Of a DNA stretch of 64,000 nt, positions 17,029-25,451 are shown piece by piece. Position numbers and translations under genes: made by a program. This DNA comes from Crossiella cryophila (lineage in GTDB: Bacteria; Actinomycetota; Actinomycetes; Mycobacteriales; Pseudonocardiaceae): assembly GCF_014204915.1 (NCBI RefSeq), contig NZ_JACHMH010000001.1:3993501-4057500 (forward strand). Reading direction: 5' to 3'. How positions within the stretch are numbered: the first letter of the stretch is position 1; every line of letters starts with the position of its first letter. Below the pieces are notes generated by a model, which was not told where the DNA came from, did not search any database, and was given only the letters and a program-made list of their open reading frames with translations.

Positions 17029-18126
17029 TCAGTCGCGATCCGGCATGCTCGGCGCCCACTCCTCCCCCCACTCGACATCCCGCGCCGCCCGGTAATCCAC
17101 CCCATGCCGCTTCGTCACGGTCACCTCAGCCAACCCATCCGCCCCCGTGCACAACCGCAACGCCACCAACCCCTTCCGCTTCACCGGATGCCGCAACACC
17201 CGATTAGCCGCCCGCCCCACCACAACCCCAGCCCCACCAGCCCCCGCGCCCCCACTCACAACCCCGCCCGCGGCTTCCCGCCCCCCAGCCCCCACGCCCC
17301 CGGCCTCGCCCCCGCCAACCCCAGCCACCCCCGCCCCAACCACCGCCACATACGAGAACTTCTCATCCTCGAAGTTGAGCGACCCCTCCTTGATCACCCG
17401 ATGCGCCCCAACCCGCGGCAACCGAGCCGAAAAATGGCACCAATCCTCCCCAGCCGGAATCGGACAAGCCCGCTGATGCGGACAAGGCGCCACCACATCC
17501 CGCCCCGCCCCGATCAACTCATCCCGCGCCCGCAAAATCCGCTCATACCCCGCGGGCGTCCCCGGCTCGATCAACACCAGCAACCCCGCCGACTGACCCA
17601 GCCACCGCACCGTCGCCGCCCGCACAGCTTCCGGCAACTCGCCCAGCACATAGGACAGCGTCACCACATCCGCCCGCGGTGCCTCCGCCGCCGGGTCGAT
17701 CCGCCCCCGCTGCCACGCCGTCCCCCGCAGCCGCGGCGACTCCGCCATCAACCGCCGCCCCAGCGCGACGACCTCCGGCGCCTGCTCCACCACCGTCAAC
17801 TCCGCCAGTGACGGCCAGGTCTCCGTCGCCGCCCACACCGCCGTGCCGGTTCCGCCGCCGACGTCGATCAGGCTGCGGGGGGCGAAGTCCGGGAGTTGGC
17901 GGGCGATCTCGGTCAGGGCGGAGCGGACGGCGGCGTAGGTGCCGGGCATCCGGTAGCCGGCGTAGGCGGCGGCGTCGACCGGGGTGACCAGGATGGGGGT
18001 GGTGGCGGCCTCGCCCTGGCGGTAGCGGGTGATCAGGCGGGTGACCGCGCGGGCCAGTTCCTGTTGCGGGAAGCGGCGCAGGGCAGTGTCCAATGCGGAC
18101 TGGAGCTGCTCGGGCAGGGCGGTCAT
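17029..18126 (-). CDS. Rsm22-family small-subunit ribosome assembly methyltransferase-like protein
   Basis: A 365-aa protein. The SAM-dependent methyltransferase core has motif I SLIDVGGGTGTAVWAA near 85, then VEQAPEVVALG and the motif-IV-like DVVTLSYVLGELPEA. CPHQRACP with WCHF downstream are the cysteines of the Rsm22 metal/FeS-binding signature; ARLPRVGAHRVIKEGSL and EKFSYVAV are also typical. Family members support small ribosomal subunit assembly, and bacterial function is less clear. The odd feature is a Gly/Ala-rich insert of about 45 residues between FSYVAVVG and NRVLRHP, where relatives usually have a short Arg-rich link. Confidence 0.85.
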   Translation of the reverse strand: MTALPEQLQSALDTALRRFPQQELARAVTRLITRYRQGEAATTPILVTPVDAAAYAGYRMPGTYAAVRSALTEIARQLPDFAPRSLIDVGGGTGTAVWAATETWPSLAELTVVEQAPEVVALGRRLMAESPRLRGTAWQRGRIDPAAEAPRADVVTLSYVLGELPEAVRAATVRWLGQSAGLLVLIEPGTPAGYERILRARDELIGAGRDVVAPCPHQRACPIPAGEDWCHFSARLPRVGAHRVIKEGSLNFEDEKFSYVAVVGAGVAGVGGGEAGGVGAGGREAAGGVVSGGAGAGGAGVVVGRAANRVLRHPVKRKGLVALRLCTGADGLAEVTVTKRHGVDYRAARDVEWGEEWAPSMPDRD

Positions 18127-18248
18127 GGCCGGAATTCTGCCTGGTCACCGCCGGGGCCTGGTGCGGGGATCGGTGGCACCGCATCGGGGTGTTCGGCGCT
18201 GGACACCCCGATGACCGGCCTCGCCCCGACCCGCGGCCCATCGCCGGG

Positions 18249-18902
18249 TCAGGCGGCGACGATCCCGGCCAGTTCCGGGGCGACCTTCCCGGCCAGCGTG
18301 TGCGCCTGTTCCCGGGACTGCGCGGCCAGTTCGCGCAGCTCGGCCATTGCGGGATTGACGTCGGCCAGGGTCAGTTCGGCGTCGACCACACGCACGTCCA
18401 TCGCCAAGACGTCGTTGAGGATCCGGTGCAGCCACGGCGTGCCGTGGTCCCAGCCCTCGCGCGGGGTGCCCGGCCCGTAGCCACCGCCGCGGGTCACGAT
18501 CAGCGCCGCCGGCCTGCCCTTGAGCGGCTGCTGACCCTTCGCGGGGGACAGCCGCGGTTCGGTCAGCAGCAGGTCGATCCACGCCTTGGCCTGGGTCGGC
18601 ACGCCGAAGTTGTACAGCGGGGCGGTCAGCAGCAGGCCGTCCGCGCCGAGCAGCTCATCGGCCAGTTCGGTGGCCAGCCCCGCCGCCGCGCGCTGCTCCT
18701 CGGTCCACTCCTCGGCCGGGGTCCAGACCGTGGACACCGACCGCGGCCAGACGTCGGCGGGCAGCGGGTGTCGGCCCACGTCCCGGCGGCGGACCGGGGT
18801 GCCGGGACGGGCGGTCAGCCAGCTCTGCTCGAAGGTGTCGCCCAGTGCCCGGCTGACCGAGCCCTCGGTCCTGATGCTCGTGTCCACGCGCAGCAGAGTC
18901 AT
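18249..18902 (-). CDS. azoR: FMN-dependent NADH azoreductase / NAD(P)H oxidoreductase
   Basis: A 217-aa flavodoxin-fold protein. The start MTLLRVDTSIR follows GGAGGGAAGACG. The FMN-phosphate loop DTSIRTEGSVSR and the segment LLTAPLYNFGVPTQAKAWID are characteristic of AzoR-type two-electron reductases, which reduce azo compounds and quinones in the cytoplasm. TRGGGYGPG and GWDHGTPWL match the C-terminal active-site region. It is divergent from a MarR regulator with an operator-like inverted repeat between them, as expected for an inducible quinone/azo detoxification gene. Confidence 0.9.
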   Translation of the reverse strand: MTLLRVDTSIRTEGSVSRALGDTFEQSWLTARPGTPVRRRDVGRHPLPADVWPRSVSTVWTPAEEWTEEQRAAAGLATELADELLGADGLLLTAPLYNFGVPTQAKAWIDLLLTEPRLSPAKGQQPLKGRPAALIVTRGGGYGPGTPREGWDHGTPWLHRILNDVLAMDVRVVDAELTLADVNPAMAELRELAAQSREQAHTLAGKVAPELAGIVAA

Positions 18903-18940
18903 CGTCTTCCCTCCACAAGAAGCGCTGCTCTCCAGAACAG

Positions 18941-18983
18941 CTGTCGACAAGATGTTCTGCTCAACAGACTATCTTGTCAACAG
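18941..18983. promoter_or_regulatory. Operator-like inverted repeat in the azoR/marR divergent promoter
   Basis: CTGTCGACAAGAT (18941-18953) and ATCTTGTCAACAG (18971-18983) are inverted with 12/13 matches. Nested CAGAACA (18933-18939) / TGTTCTG (18953-18959) arms overlap it. A minus-strand TTGACA (-35 type, 18976-18981) lies inside the right arm, so a bound MarR dimer would block azoR transcription. Confidence 0.6.
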
Positions 18984-19022
18984 AACGTATTTCGGGCCAC
19001 AGCGGCGGACTATGCTGAGTAG

Positions 19023-19532
19023 GTGGACCAGCACCAGCGACGACCTGCGCAGTTCGACTTCGGGCTGGCGCTGGGCGCGGTCGTGCGGGGGTACTTCAAG
19101 GCAGCCGATCGCGCCGTGGACGACCTGCCCGGCGGCCCGCGCGGCTACCAGGTGCTCTCCGCCGCCGCCCGCGGCGAGGCGCCCAGCCAGATCGCGCTGG
19201 CCCAGCAGCTCGGCGTGGACCGCACCGTGATGACCTACCTGCTCGACGACCTGGAACGCGCCGGCTTCGTCGAGCGCCGCCCCGATCCGGCCGACCGCCG
19301 CTCCCGGCAGATCGTGATCACCGAGACCGGCCAGGCCGAGCTGTGCAGGCTGGAACGCAGGCTCAGCGCGGTCGAGGACACCGTGCTCACCCCCCTCGAT
19401 GAGTCCGAGCGCGAGGTGCTGCGCGGGATGCTGGCCCGCCTGGCCGCCTACGCCGGCGACGTGCCCAACGCCTGCCAGGTCGCCGAACACGCCCTGGCCG
19501 CCGAGAAACTGGGCCCGACCGGCTTGCCGTAG
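19023..19532 (+). CDS. MarR-family transcriptional regulator
   Basis: A 169-aa winged-helix repressor starting at GTG 19023. The HTH is in PSQIALAQQLGVDRTVMTYLLD, followed by the wing LERAGFVERRPDPADRRSRQ with the MarR DxRxxR signature, and a long C-terminal dimerisation helix. Divergent pairing with azoR and the operator in between suggest that it represses azoR and itself until a quinone or phenolic ligand is bound. Confidence 0.92.
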   Translation: MDQHQRRPAQFDFGLALGAVVRGYFKAADRAVDDLPGGPRGYQVLSAAARGEAPSQIALAQQLGVDRTVMTYLLDDLERAGFVERRPDPADRRSRQIVITETGQAELCRLERRLSAVEDTVLTPLDESEREVLRGMLARLAAYAGDVPNACQVAEHALAAEKLGPTGLP

Positions 19533-19545
19533 CCGAAGTCCCTGG

Positions 19546-19860
19546 TCACAGGTGTTCGCGGCCCCACGCGCCGAGCGGGCGCAGCGCCTCGTTGAGCGCC
19601 GCGCCGCGCGCGGTCAGCGAGTACTCCACGTGCGGCACGGGGCCCGGCTGGCTGTCCCGGTGCACGATCTCGTCGGTCATCAGCTCACGCAGCTGGTCGA
19701 TGAGCACCTTCTCGCTGACCCCCGGCAGCAACCGCCGCAGCTCGCCGAACCGGCGCGGCCGCGGACTGAGCGCCCACAGGATGTGCACCTTCCACTTGCC
19801 GGTGACCACCTGCATCGCGGCCTCCACCGCGCAGTGCGTCAACCGCGTCCGCACCTTCAT
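19546..19860 (-). CDS. HxlR-family transcriptional regulator
   Basis: A 104-aa protein. The family pattern is complete: CAVEAAMQVVTGKWKVHILWAL, RFGELRRLLPGVSEKVLIDQLREL, and the wing GPVPHVEYSLTARG. The conserved N-terminal Cys (C10), a redox/aldehyde-sensing position in some relatives, is present. It is divergent from an imine-reductase-like gene starting 98 bp away; the spacer holds GTACTT/AAGTAC-type words that could be the operator. It convergently follows the marR gene. Confidence 0.93.
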   Translation of the reverse strand: MKVRTRLTHCAVEAAMQVVTGKWKVHILWALSPRPRRFGELRRLLPGVSEKVLIDQLRELMTDEIVHRDSQPGPVPHVEYSLTARGAALNEALRPLGAWGREHL

Positions 19861-19957
19861 CCGACCACCCCCAAGTCGAGGCCAGGATAACCGCGGCGAG
19901 GCACTTACCTTGATGTGCGTACTTGAGCGCGATTCCCCGCCGACCTAGGTTGGAAAT

Positions 19958-20839
19958 GTGATTACGGTGCTTGGACTCGGTCGGATGGGCGCGGCGATCG
20001 CCGGAGCCTTCCTTGATTCCGGATATGCGACAACAGTGTGGAACCGATCCGCCGACAAAGCGGATACATTGGTGGAATGCGGCGCACTAAAAGCGGCTGA
20101 CCTGGCCGCCGCGGTCGCCGAAAACGACATCATCCTGGTCTGCGTACTCGATTATCCGGCGCTGTACGAGCTGCTCGAACCAGTACGCGAAACCCTGTCC
20201 GGCAAGGTGCTGGTGAACCTCACCTCCGGCCTGCCCAGCGAGGCCCGCGCGGCCGCGGACTGGGCGCGTGGACTCGGCCTGCGCTACCTCGACGGCGCCG
20301 TATTGGCCGTGCCGCCGGCGGTCGGCCAGCCTCAGACGCAGCTCTTCTACGCTGGTGAGCAGCAGGTCTACCGGGATTGCGCGGAGGTGCTCGGCGCACT
20401 GGGCACCTCGGTGTACTTCGGCGCCGACCCGGGCAGCGCTGCCCAGTACGACCTCGCCCTGCTCGGCATCCTGTGGGCCACCCTGACCAGCGCGTTGCAG
20501 GGATTCGCGCTCACCGGATCGGGGGAGCGGCTGCTGCCTTTCGCTGAATCCTGGCTCACGAATGTCGTGCTGCCCAGTATCCGGGGCGCGGCGAAACAGG
20601 TCGATTCCGGCGACTACGGCGGCGCGGTGTCCACCGTTTCCCTGAACGCGCACGGACTGGCCAAAATGATCCAGGCCGGGCGCGAACAGGGAATAGCGTC
20701 CGACCTGATGACGCCCATCAAGGAATTCCTGGACCGGCGTCTGGCCGACGGATTCGGTCAGGACAGCCTGGCCAGCATTGTCGAGGTCATCCGGAACCCT
20801 GGTGCACCGCGGCCAGCCGGGCCAGTTCGTCATCGGTGA
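19958..20839 (+). CDS. NADPH-binding beta-hydroxyacid dehydrogenase / imine-reductase-like enzyme
   Basis: A 293-aa protein from GTG 19958. The N-terminal Rossmann motif VLGLGRMGAAIAGAFLDSGY is followed by TVWNRSADKA, the NADP-preferring Asn-Arg-Ser turn, and VLVNLTSGLP. The C-terminal half is the all-helical dimerisation domain. Absence of the catalytic Lys region typical of 6-phosphogluconate/hydroxyisobutyrate dehydrogenases and the LDGAVLAVPPAVG stretch fit the imine-reductase branch. HxlR regulators often control such reductases. Its last 53 bp overlap the convergent aldo/keto reductase gene. Confidence 0.85.
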   Translation: MITVLGLGRMGAAIAGAFLDSGYATTVWNRSADKADTLVECGALKAADLAAAVAENDIILVCVLDYPALYELLEPVRETLSGKVLVNLTSGLPSEARAAADWARGLGLRYLDGAVLAVPPAVGQPQTQLFYAGEQQVYRDCAEVLGALGTSVYFGADPGSAAQYDLALLGILWATLTSALQGFALTGSGERLLPFAESWLTNVVLPSIRGAAKQVDSGDYGGAVSTVSLNAHGLAKMIQAGREQGIASDLMTPIKEFLDRRLADGFGQDSLASIVEVIRNPGAPRPAGPVRHR

Positions 20840-21680
20840 GCCGCAGCGACCCGGCCGCGATGTTGGCCGCCAGGTGCTCCGGGTTGCCGGTGCCGGGGAT
20901 CGCCAGCACGTGCGGGCCCAGCTGCAGCGTCCAGGCCAGCCGCACCTGGGCCGTGCTCACCCCGCGCGCGGTGGCGATGGCCACCACCTCGGTGTCCTCC
21001 GCCCCGCCCGCGCCGGACTCCTTGCCCGCGCCGGCGATGGCGAAGAACGGCACGAACGCCACACCCTGCGCGCCGCACAGGCGCAGGAGATCGTCCTGCC
21101 GCGCGGGCGCGCCGAGCCCGTACTGGTTCTGCACACACACCACCGGCGCGATGGCCTGGGCCTCGGCCAGGTGGTGCGCGCGCACGTTGGAGATGCCCAG
21201 GTGCCGGATCAGCCCGGCCGCGCGCAACTCGGCCAGCGCGCCGAAGCGCTCGGCGATCGACTCCGGACCGTGCACCCGCAGGTTCACCACATCCAGGTGA
21301 TCGCGGCCGAGCTGCCGCAGGTTCTCCTCGACCTGGCCGCGCAGCTGCTCGGGCCGGGCCAGCGGCAGCCACTCGCCGGCGAGGTCCTTGCCGGGGCCCA
21401 CCTTGGTGGTGATCACCAGGTCCTCCGGGTAGGGCGCCAGCGCGGTGTTGATCAGCTCGTTGGCCGAGCGCAGCGGGGAGAAGTAGAAGGCGGCGGTGTC
21501 GATGTGGTTCACGCCCAGCTCCATCGCGCGCCGCAGCACCGAGATCGCCCGGTCCCGGTCACTGGGGGAGCCGTCGGCCTGGTGCGTCAGGCGCATCGCG
21601 CCGAAGCCGAGGCGGTGCACGGTCCGGTCGCCCAGCGTCCAACTGCCCGCGTCCGCGGCGGTGATCGTCTCCGAGGTCAT
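20787..21680 (-). CDS. Aldo/keto reductase
   Basis: A 297-aa (beta/alpha)8 NADPH-dependent reductase. The tetrad is visible: Asp and Tyr in HIDTAAFYFSP, Lys in VITTKVGPG, His in LRVHGPES. C-terminal IPGTGNPEHLAAN is the NADP 2'-phosphate-binding loop. ATG 21680 is preferred; a GTG at 21701 is also in frame. Its substrate is unknown. The 3' end overlaps the opposing imine-reductase-like gene, so antisense interference is possible. Confidence 0.92.
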   Translation of the reverse strand: MTSETITAADAGSWTLGDRTVHRLGFGAMRLTHQADGSPSDRDRAISVLRRAMELGVNHIDTAAFYFSPLRSANELINTALAPYPEDLVITTKVGPGKDLAGEWLPLARPEQLRGQVEENLRQLGRDHLDVVNLRVHGPESIAERFGALAELRAAGLIRHLGISNVRAHHLAEAQAIAPVVCVQNQYGLGAPARQDDLLRLCGAQGVAFVPFFAIAGAGKESGAGGAEDTEVVAIATARGVSTAQVRLAWTLQLGPHVLAIPGTGNPEHLAANIAAGSLRLTDDELARLAAVHQGSG

Positions 21681-21744
21681 GGCGGCAGTCTGCCCCGCCA
21701 CCCGGCGACCCGCGCACCAGGGCAGTCACCCGGCAACCCGGCTG

Positions 21745-21786
21745 CCGTGCGTCCGTCTACCGACCGGTCGGTAGACGGACGCACGG
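21745..21786. terminator. 42-bp perfect palindrome, probable terminator
   Basis: The 21-bp arm 21745-21765 (starting CCGTGCGTCC, ending CTACCGACC) is exactly complementary to 21766-21786 with no spacer. It begins 9 bp after the PBP stop codon and lies 64 bp upstream of the aldo/keto reductase start, both minus strand. A long GC-rich hairpin without U-tract is a common actinobacterial terminator form. The core TACCGACCGGTCGGTA also resembles TetR-type operators, so a regulatory role for the downstream gene cannot be excluded. Confidence 0.75.
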
Positions 21787-21795
21787 TCCGGCGGG

Positions 21796-24183
21796 TCAGC
21801 CGATCCCGGTCGGCCTGGGCCGGGTCGGCGGCGGCGGTGTGGTCGGCCGGGTGGTGACCGGCGGTCTGCTCGGCGTCGTGGTCACCGGCCCGCCGCCGGC
21901 GCTGGTGGTCGGCGGCGGCGGCGTGGCGCTCGCCGTCCGCGTCTTCGACGGCTGCGGCCGGCGATCCCCGATGTCGGAGAGATCCACCGGGCGCGGGCGG
22001 TCGCTGTGCAGGTACCGCCGCTCCACCTCCGGCAGCCCGGCTACCCGCATCCCGCTCATGATCCCGCCGCGCCCGTTGTCCCCGTTCATCGCGCGGAACC
22101 AGGTGCGCGCCGAGTACTTCCCGCCGTAGATGTAGCGCCCGGACGAGCAGGGCCGCGGTGGCTGGTTCACCCCCGAGTCGCACAGCGTCTGCGGCGCGGG
22201 TGTGTCGTCGAAGGTGAACACCGCGGCCGACAACTGCGGGGTGAAGCCGAGGAACCCGGCCGACTTGTGCTCCTGGGTGGTGCCGGTCTTGCCGGCCATC
22301 GGCCGGTCCCACTTCACCCCGCGCGCCGCGGCGGTCGCGGTGCCGCCCAGGGTGTCCTTGCTCAGCGCCACGGTCATCGCGTTGGCCAGCCCCGGCTGCA
22401 CCACCTGCTCGCACGCCTGATCGCGCACCGGGACCGGGTTGCCGCGGCGGTCCAGCACGGTCTCGATCGGACTCGGCGGGCACCACTTGCCCTCACTGGC
22501 CAGGGTCGCGCCGACATTGGCCAGTTCCAGGGTGCTGGTCGGCGTCGGACCGAGGGTGAAGGAACCGAAGTTCTGCTCGGCGAAGAACCTGCCGATCGGT
22601 CGTTTCTTTCGATCCTCCGCGGCGATCATGGTGCCCAGCGACCGCAGCCCGAGCCGCTGCGCCATGTCCACCGCGGCCCTGACCCCGACCCGCTCCAACA
22701 GGTGCACGAAGGTGGTGTTCGGCGATTTCGCCAGCGCGTCCTGCAGGCTCATCCGGGCCGGGTACTCACCGGCGTTCTGCACGCAGTACTTGCGCAGCCC
22801 CAGCGCGCCAGGCGGGCAACTGGCCGCGCCGCCGAGGAAGACGGGGGAGACGTAGGAGTCCGGCACCGGCACCGATTCGGTGATCGTGCCGCCCTGTTCG
22901 AGCAACGCGGCGGCGGTGAAGATCTTGTAGATGGAGCCCGCGCCGTGGTTCTGCGGCGCGTAGGGCAGCCCGAGGGTGGTCTCCCTGGCGTCGCGGTTGA
23001 GACCGTAGGTGCGGTTGGCGGTCAGTGCGATCACGCGGTGTTTGTCCTTGCCAGGCTGGACAATCGCCATCGCGTTGGCCACATTCCGGGTCTGCGGCGG
23101 CACTTCGGCGTCCACCGCGGCCTTGGCCTTGGTCAGCGCGTCCCGGTCCAGGGTGGTCTTGATGGTGTAGCCGCCGCGGCGCAGATCGTCGCGCTGGAAG
23201 CCGGAGTTTTCCAGGTATTTCAAGGCGTAGTCGCAGAAGTAGCCCGCGTCGCCGGTGCCGACACAGCCGTTGGCCGGCCGCGCCGGGGTGGGCACGATGT
23301 CCAGGTTGGTCTTCTTCTCCGCCGCGCCGACCTCGGCGGGCAACCGGCCCTGGCGGACCATCTCGTCGAGAACCACGTTGCGCCGCACCAAAGCCCGCTC
23401 CGGATGCCGGTAGGGATTCAACGCACTCGGCTCGTTCACGATCCCCGCCAGCAACGCGGCCTGGGCGACGGTCAACTTGTCCTGGGTGGTGTCGAAGTAT
23501 GCCCGCGCCGCGGCCTGGATGCCGAACGCCCCCTGCCCGAACGGCACGGTGTTGAGGTACCGGGCCAGGATCTCGTCCTTGCTCAGGGTGTGCTCGAGCT
23601 GCAACGCGATCCGCAACTCGCGCACCTTGCGCGCCATCGACTGCTCCTGCGCCCGGGTCCGCTCCACCGCGGTCTCGGCCGAGATGTGCGTGAGGTGGTT
23701 CTTCACGTACTGCTGGGTCAACGTCGACCCACCCTGCGAAATCCGCCCCGACACCGCGTTGGCCAGCGCCGCCCGCCCCAACGCCACCGGATCCACACCC
23801 TGGTGCTCGTAGAAGCGGTGATCCTCGATCGCCACCAGCGCCGACTTCACCAAGCCCGAGATCTCCGCGGCAGGCACCGGCACCCGGTACTGGTCATACA
23901 CATGCGCGAACGGCCGCCCCTCGCTGTCCAGCAACGCGGTCATCTGCGGCGCCTCATCCGCGATCAACGCCGCCGCCGTCCGGTCGACATCGTCACTGGC
24001 CAGCACCGCCACCGTGCCCGCACCCCCGGCCAGCGGAAACAACACCCCCGCCGCCAGCATCCCGCCCAACGCGCACAACCCCACCAACTTCAACACCCCG
24101 ACCACAACCCGCCGCCCCCGAGGAGCCACCGGCTCAGCCTCGTCGAGCAGGGTGTCGAACGGTGTGCCCGTGGATCCCGTCAT
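21796..24183 (-). CDS. Class A penicillin-binding protein (transglycosylase/transpeptidase)
   Basis: A 795-aa bifunctional peptidoglycan synthase. A short cytoplasmic tail is followed by one membrane segment at about 27-60. The GT51 glycosyltransferase domain has AIEDHRFYEHQGVD (Glu120 catalytic) and GGSTLTQQYVKN (151-162). The transpeptidase domain has SxxK as SIYK (Ser417, Lys420), SPNTT and AGKTGTTQ. The C-terminal 75 residues are Pro/Thr-rich (TTPSRPPVTTRP), probably spanning the wall. I chose ATG 24183, giving MTGSTGTPFDT. It transcribes alone and ends at a 42-bp palindrome. Confidence 0.95.
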   Translation of the reverse strand: MTGSTGTPFDTLLDEAEPVAPRGRRVVVGVLKLVGLCALGGMLAAGVLFPLAGGAGTVAVLASDDVDRTAAALIADEAPQMTALLDSEGRPFAHVYDQYRVPVPAAEISGLVKSALVAIEDHRFYEHQGVDPVALGRAALANAVSGRISQGGSTLTQQYVKNHLTHISAETAVERTRAQEQSMARKVRELRIALQLEHTLSKDEILARYLNTVPFGQGAFGIQAAARAYFDTTQDKLTVAQAALLAGIVNEPSALNPYRHPERALVRRNVVLDEMVRQGRLPAEVGAAEKKTNLDIVPTPARPANGCVGTGDAGYFCDYALKYLENSGFQRDDLRRGGYTIKTTLDRDALTKAKAAVDAEVPPQTRNVANAMAIVQPGKDKHRVIALTANRTYGLNRDARETTLGLPYAPQNHGAGSIYKIFTAAALLEQGGTITESVPVPDSYVSPVFLGGAASCPPGALGLRKYCVQNAGEYPARMSLQDALAKSPNTTFVHLLERVGVRAAVDMAQRLGLRSLGTMIAAEDRKKRPIGRFFAEQNFGSFTLGPTPTSTLELANVGATLASEGKWCPPSPIETVLDRRGNPVPVRDQACEQVVQPGLANAMTVALSKDTLGGTATAAARGVKWDRPMAGKTGTTQEHKSAGFLGFTPQLSAAVFTFDDTPAPQTLCDSGVNQPPRPCSSGRYIYGGKYSARTWFRAMNGDNGRGGIMSGMRVAGLPEVERRYLHSDRPRPVDLSDIGDRRPQPSKTRTASATPPPPTTSAGGGPVTTTPSRPPVTTRPTTPPPPTRPRPTGIG

Positions 24184-24239
24184 CGCGACCAGCCCGCCGT
24201 TCGGAGTGCCCAGGTACCTCCCATGGTGGTAGCCCAGGG

Positions 24240-24707
24240 CCTGCCCAGGCAACCAACTCGATCAGGTGGCGTGTCGCCGGCCGCGTGTCGCACCCCGCGT
24301 GTCCCACACGACCTCTGCCCGGCCCGCGCGTGCCTGGCCCGCGCGTACCTCGACCTGTACGGAACGCCCCCGGGCGGCGCCCGGCCCGCGCGCGGGCACC
24401 CGCCACCTGCGCCCGTGCGCTCGCGTACCTGCGCGTCCCGGCCCGCGCACCCGCGCCTCGACCCCGGTTCCCCGCACGGCCCAGCCGCGACGCTTCCCCC
24501 GGAGCCTGGCCTCCCCGACGCCTGACGCCTCGATGTCTGAACTCCGAGCCCGCCGCCCCGGCACCCCTCCGCCACGCCCCGGGCTGCCCCGTGCCGCCAC
24601 GCCCCGTCCCGTCACCGGGCTCGGCACCACGGCCCTCCCCCGGCCCAGACGCCCCGTCCTGCACGACCCACTCCCGGCCCGCGCCCGCACCACTGACCCG
24701 CGCTCGC
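24240..24707. other. C-rich, strand-asymmetric low-complexity block A
   Basis: About 470 bp upstream of the PBP gene composed of short overlapping words such as CCGGCCCGCGCG, GTGCC, GCGTACCTGCG and GCCCCG. All six frames stay open for long stretches, but translations are Pro/Arg/Ala-only on one strand and Gly/Arg-only on the other, with no motif, so I call no gene. It abuts a 72-bp element that recurs at 32879, where a similar block lies next to it. Confidence 0.5.
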
Positions 24708-24779
24708 CCCGCCCCCGCCACCGCTTCCTCTGCGGAACGCTTTTCAAGCCAAAAAGGTTGCTTTCCCGTCTGGATCTTG
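24708..24779. repeat. 72-bp duplicated element, copy A
   Basis: Ungapped alignment with 32879-32950 shows 69/72 identical bases; similarity then fades over a further 20 bp. Key words are CCCGCCCCCGCCACCGC, CTGCGGAACGCTTTTC and AAAAAGGTTGCTTT. Read on the minus strand it contains GCAACC, 16 bases, then CGTT, which resembles an ECF-sigma promoter (GCAACC-N16-CGTC type). The three mismatches do not preserve a hairpin and change residues in all frames, so neither RNA structure nor coding is favoured. Confidence 0.7.
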
Positions 24780-25106
24780 ACCTCGATCAGGTCAATCCGA
24801 CCCGCCCAAGCCACCCTGCCCGCCCCAGCACGCCAACCCGCTCCGAACGTACCAAAGGCCCCGCCACCAGGCAGAGCACTCAGTCCCGACCCACCCAGCT
24901 CACCTCGAACAACCGCCCCACCAATCCCCAACCGCCCCCGACATTCACCCGATCAGGGTGCGATCCGATGCCAGCCAGCGCGCCATCCGAAACCAGCCCG
25001 ACCAAGACGAAACCAGCCCGACCAAGGCCAGCAAGCCAGTCAGCCAAGCTCAGCAAGCCATCCCAAACCAGTTGAACGTCGCCACCATCTGCCAAGTGGC
25101 CCCCAC
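24780..25106. other. C/A-rich repetitive non-coding stretch
   Basis: The plus strand is rich in C and A with short direct repeats (GAAACCAGCCCGACCAAG occurs twice near 24988-25022; CAGCCAAGC / CCAGCAAGCC words follow). No convincing gene. Confidence 0.4.
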
Positions 25107-25425
25107 CTACCGCGGCCCAGTCAGCTCCCACCGGTCCACCGTCCGGTAGCTCCCGGGCTGCAGGCTCCCGTCCCCAGCCGCCTCCGGATCGTCGTCCACC
25201 GGCACATACTCGTTGAGCACCCGCCGGGTCAGCGTCACATCCAGCGACTCATACGCCGACTGGATCTTCAGCTAGTCCCCACCCCAGGGATCCCACGCGC
25301 GCCCCGGATCCGCCAGCTTCAGCTGCACGGTGTTCCCGCTGTTGCGCTCCAGGCCCCTGCCAGGCTCCCTGCCTTGTAGCGGCCGTAGACCATCCACCGG
25401 TCTGCGCCACCCCTCGCGGCCTGAT
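25107..25425 (-). pseudogene. Remnant of an unknown protein gene with an internal stop and a frameshift
   Basis: The minus strand encodes a coherent C-terminal segment, KIQSAYESLDVTLTRRVLNE and on to YRTVDRWELTGPR, ending at TAG 25107-25109. In frame upstream is a TAG at 25272-25274 preceded by GNTVQLKLADPGRAWDPWGG, which clearly continues the same protein. Further upstream the match moves to another frame (ADRWMVYGRYKAG near 25390), implying a frameshift around 25350. No start is visible. The family is not recognised. High third-position GC shows that it was once coding. Confidence 0.6.
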
Positions 25426-25451
25426 AGGCAGAGCCTGATCGCCGGGACCCC

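Noticed and set aside
24708-24779. 72-bp element as a conserved RNA hairpin or as a coding segment
   Set aside because: The stem in copy B is broken in copy A without compensating change, and the differences alter residues in every frame.
24240-25100. Long open frames in the C-rich block
   Set aside because: Products are Pro/Arg/Ala or Gly/Arg runs with no motif; frames are open because the composition excludes stop codons.
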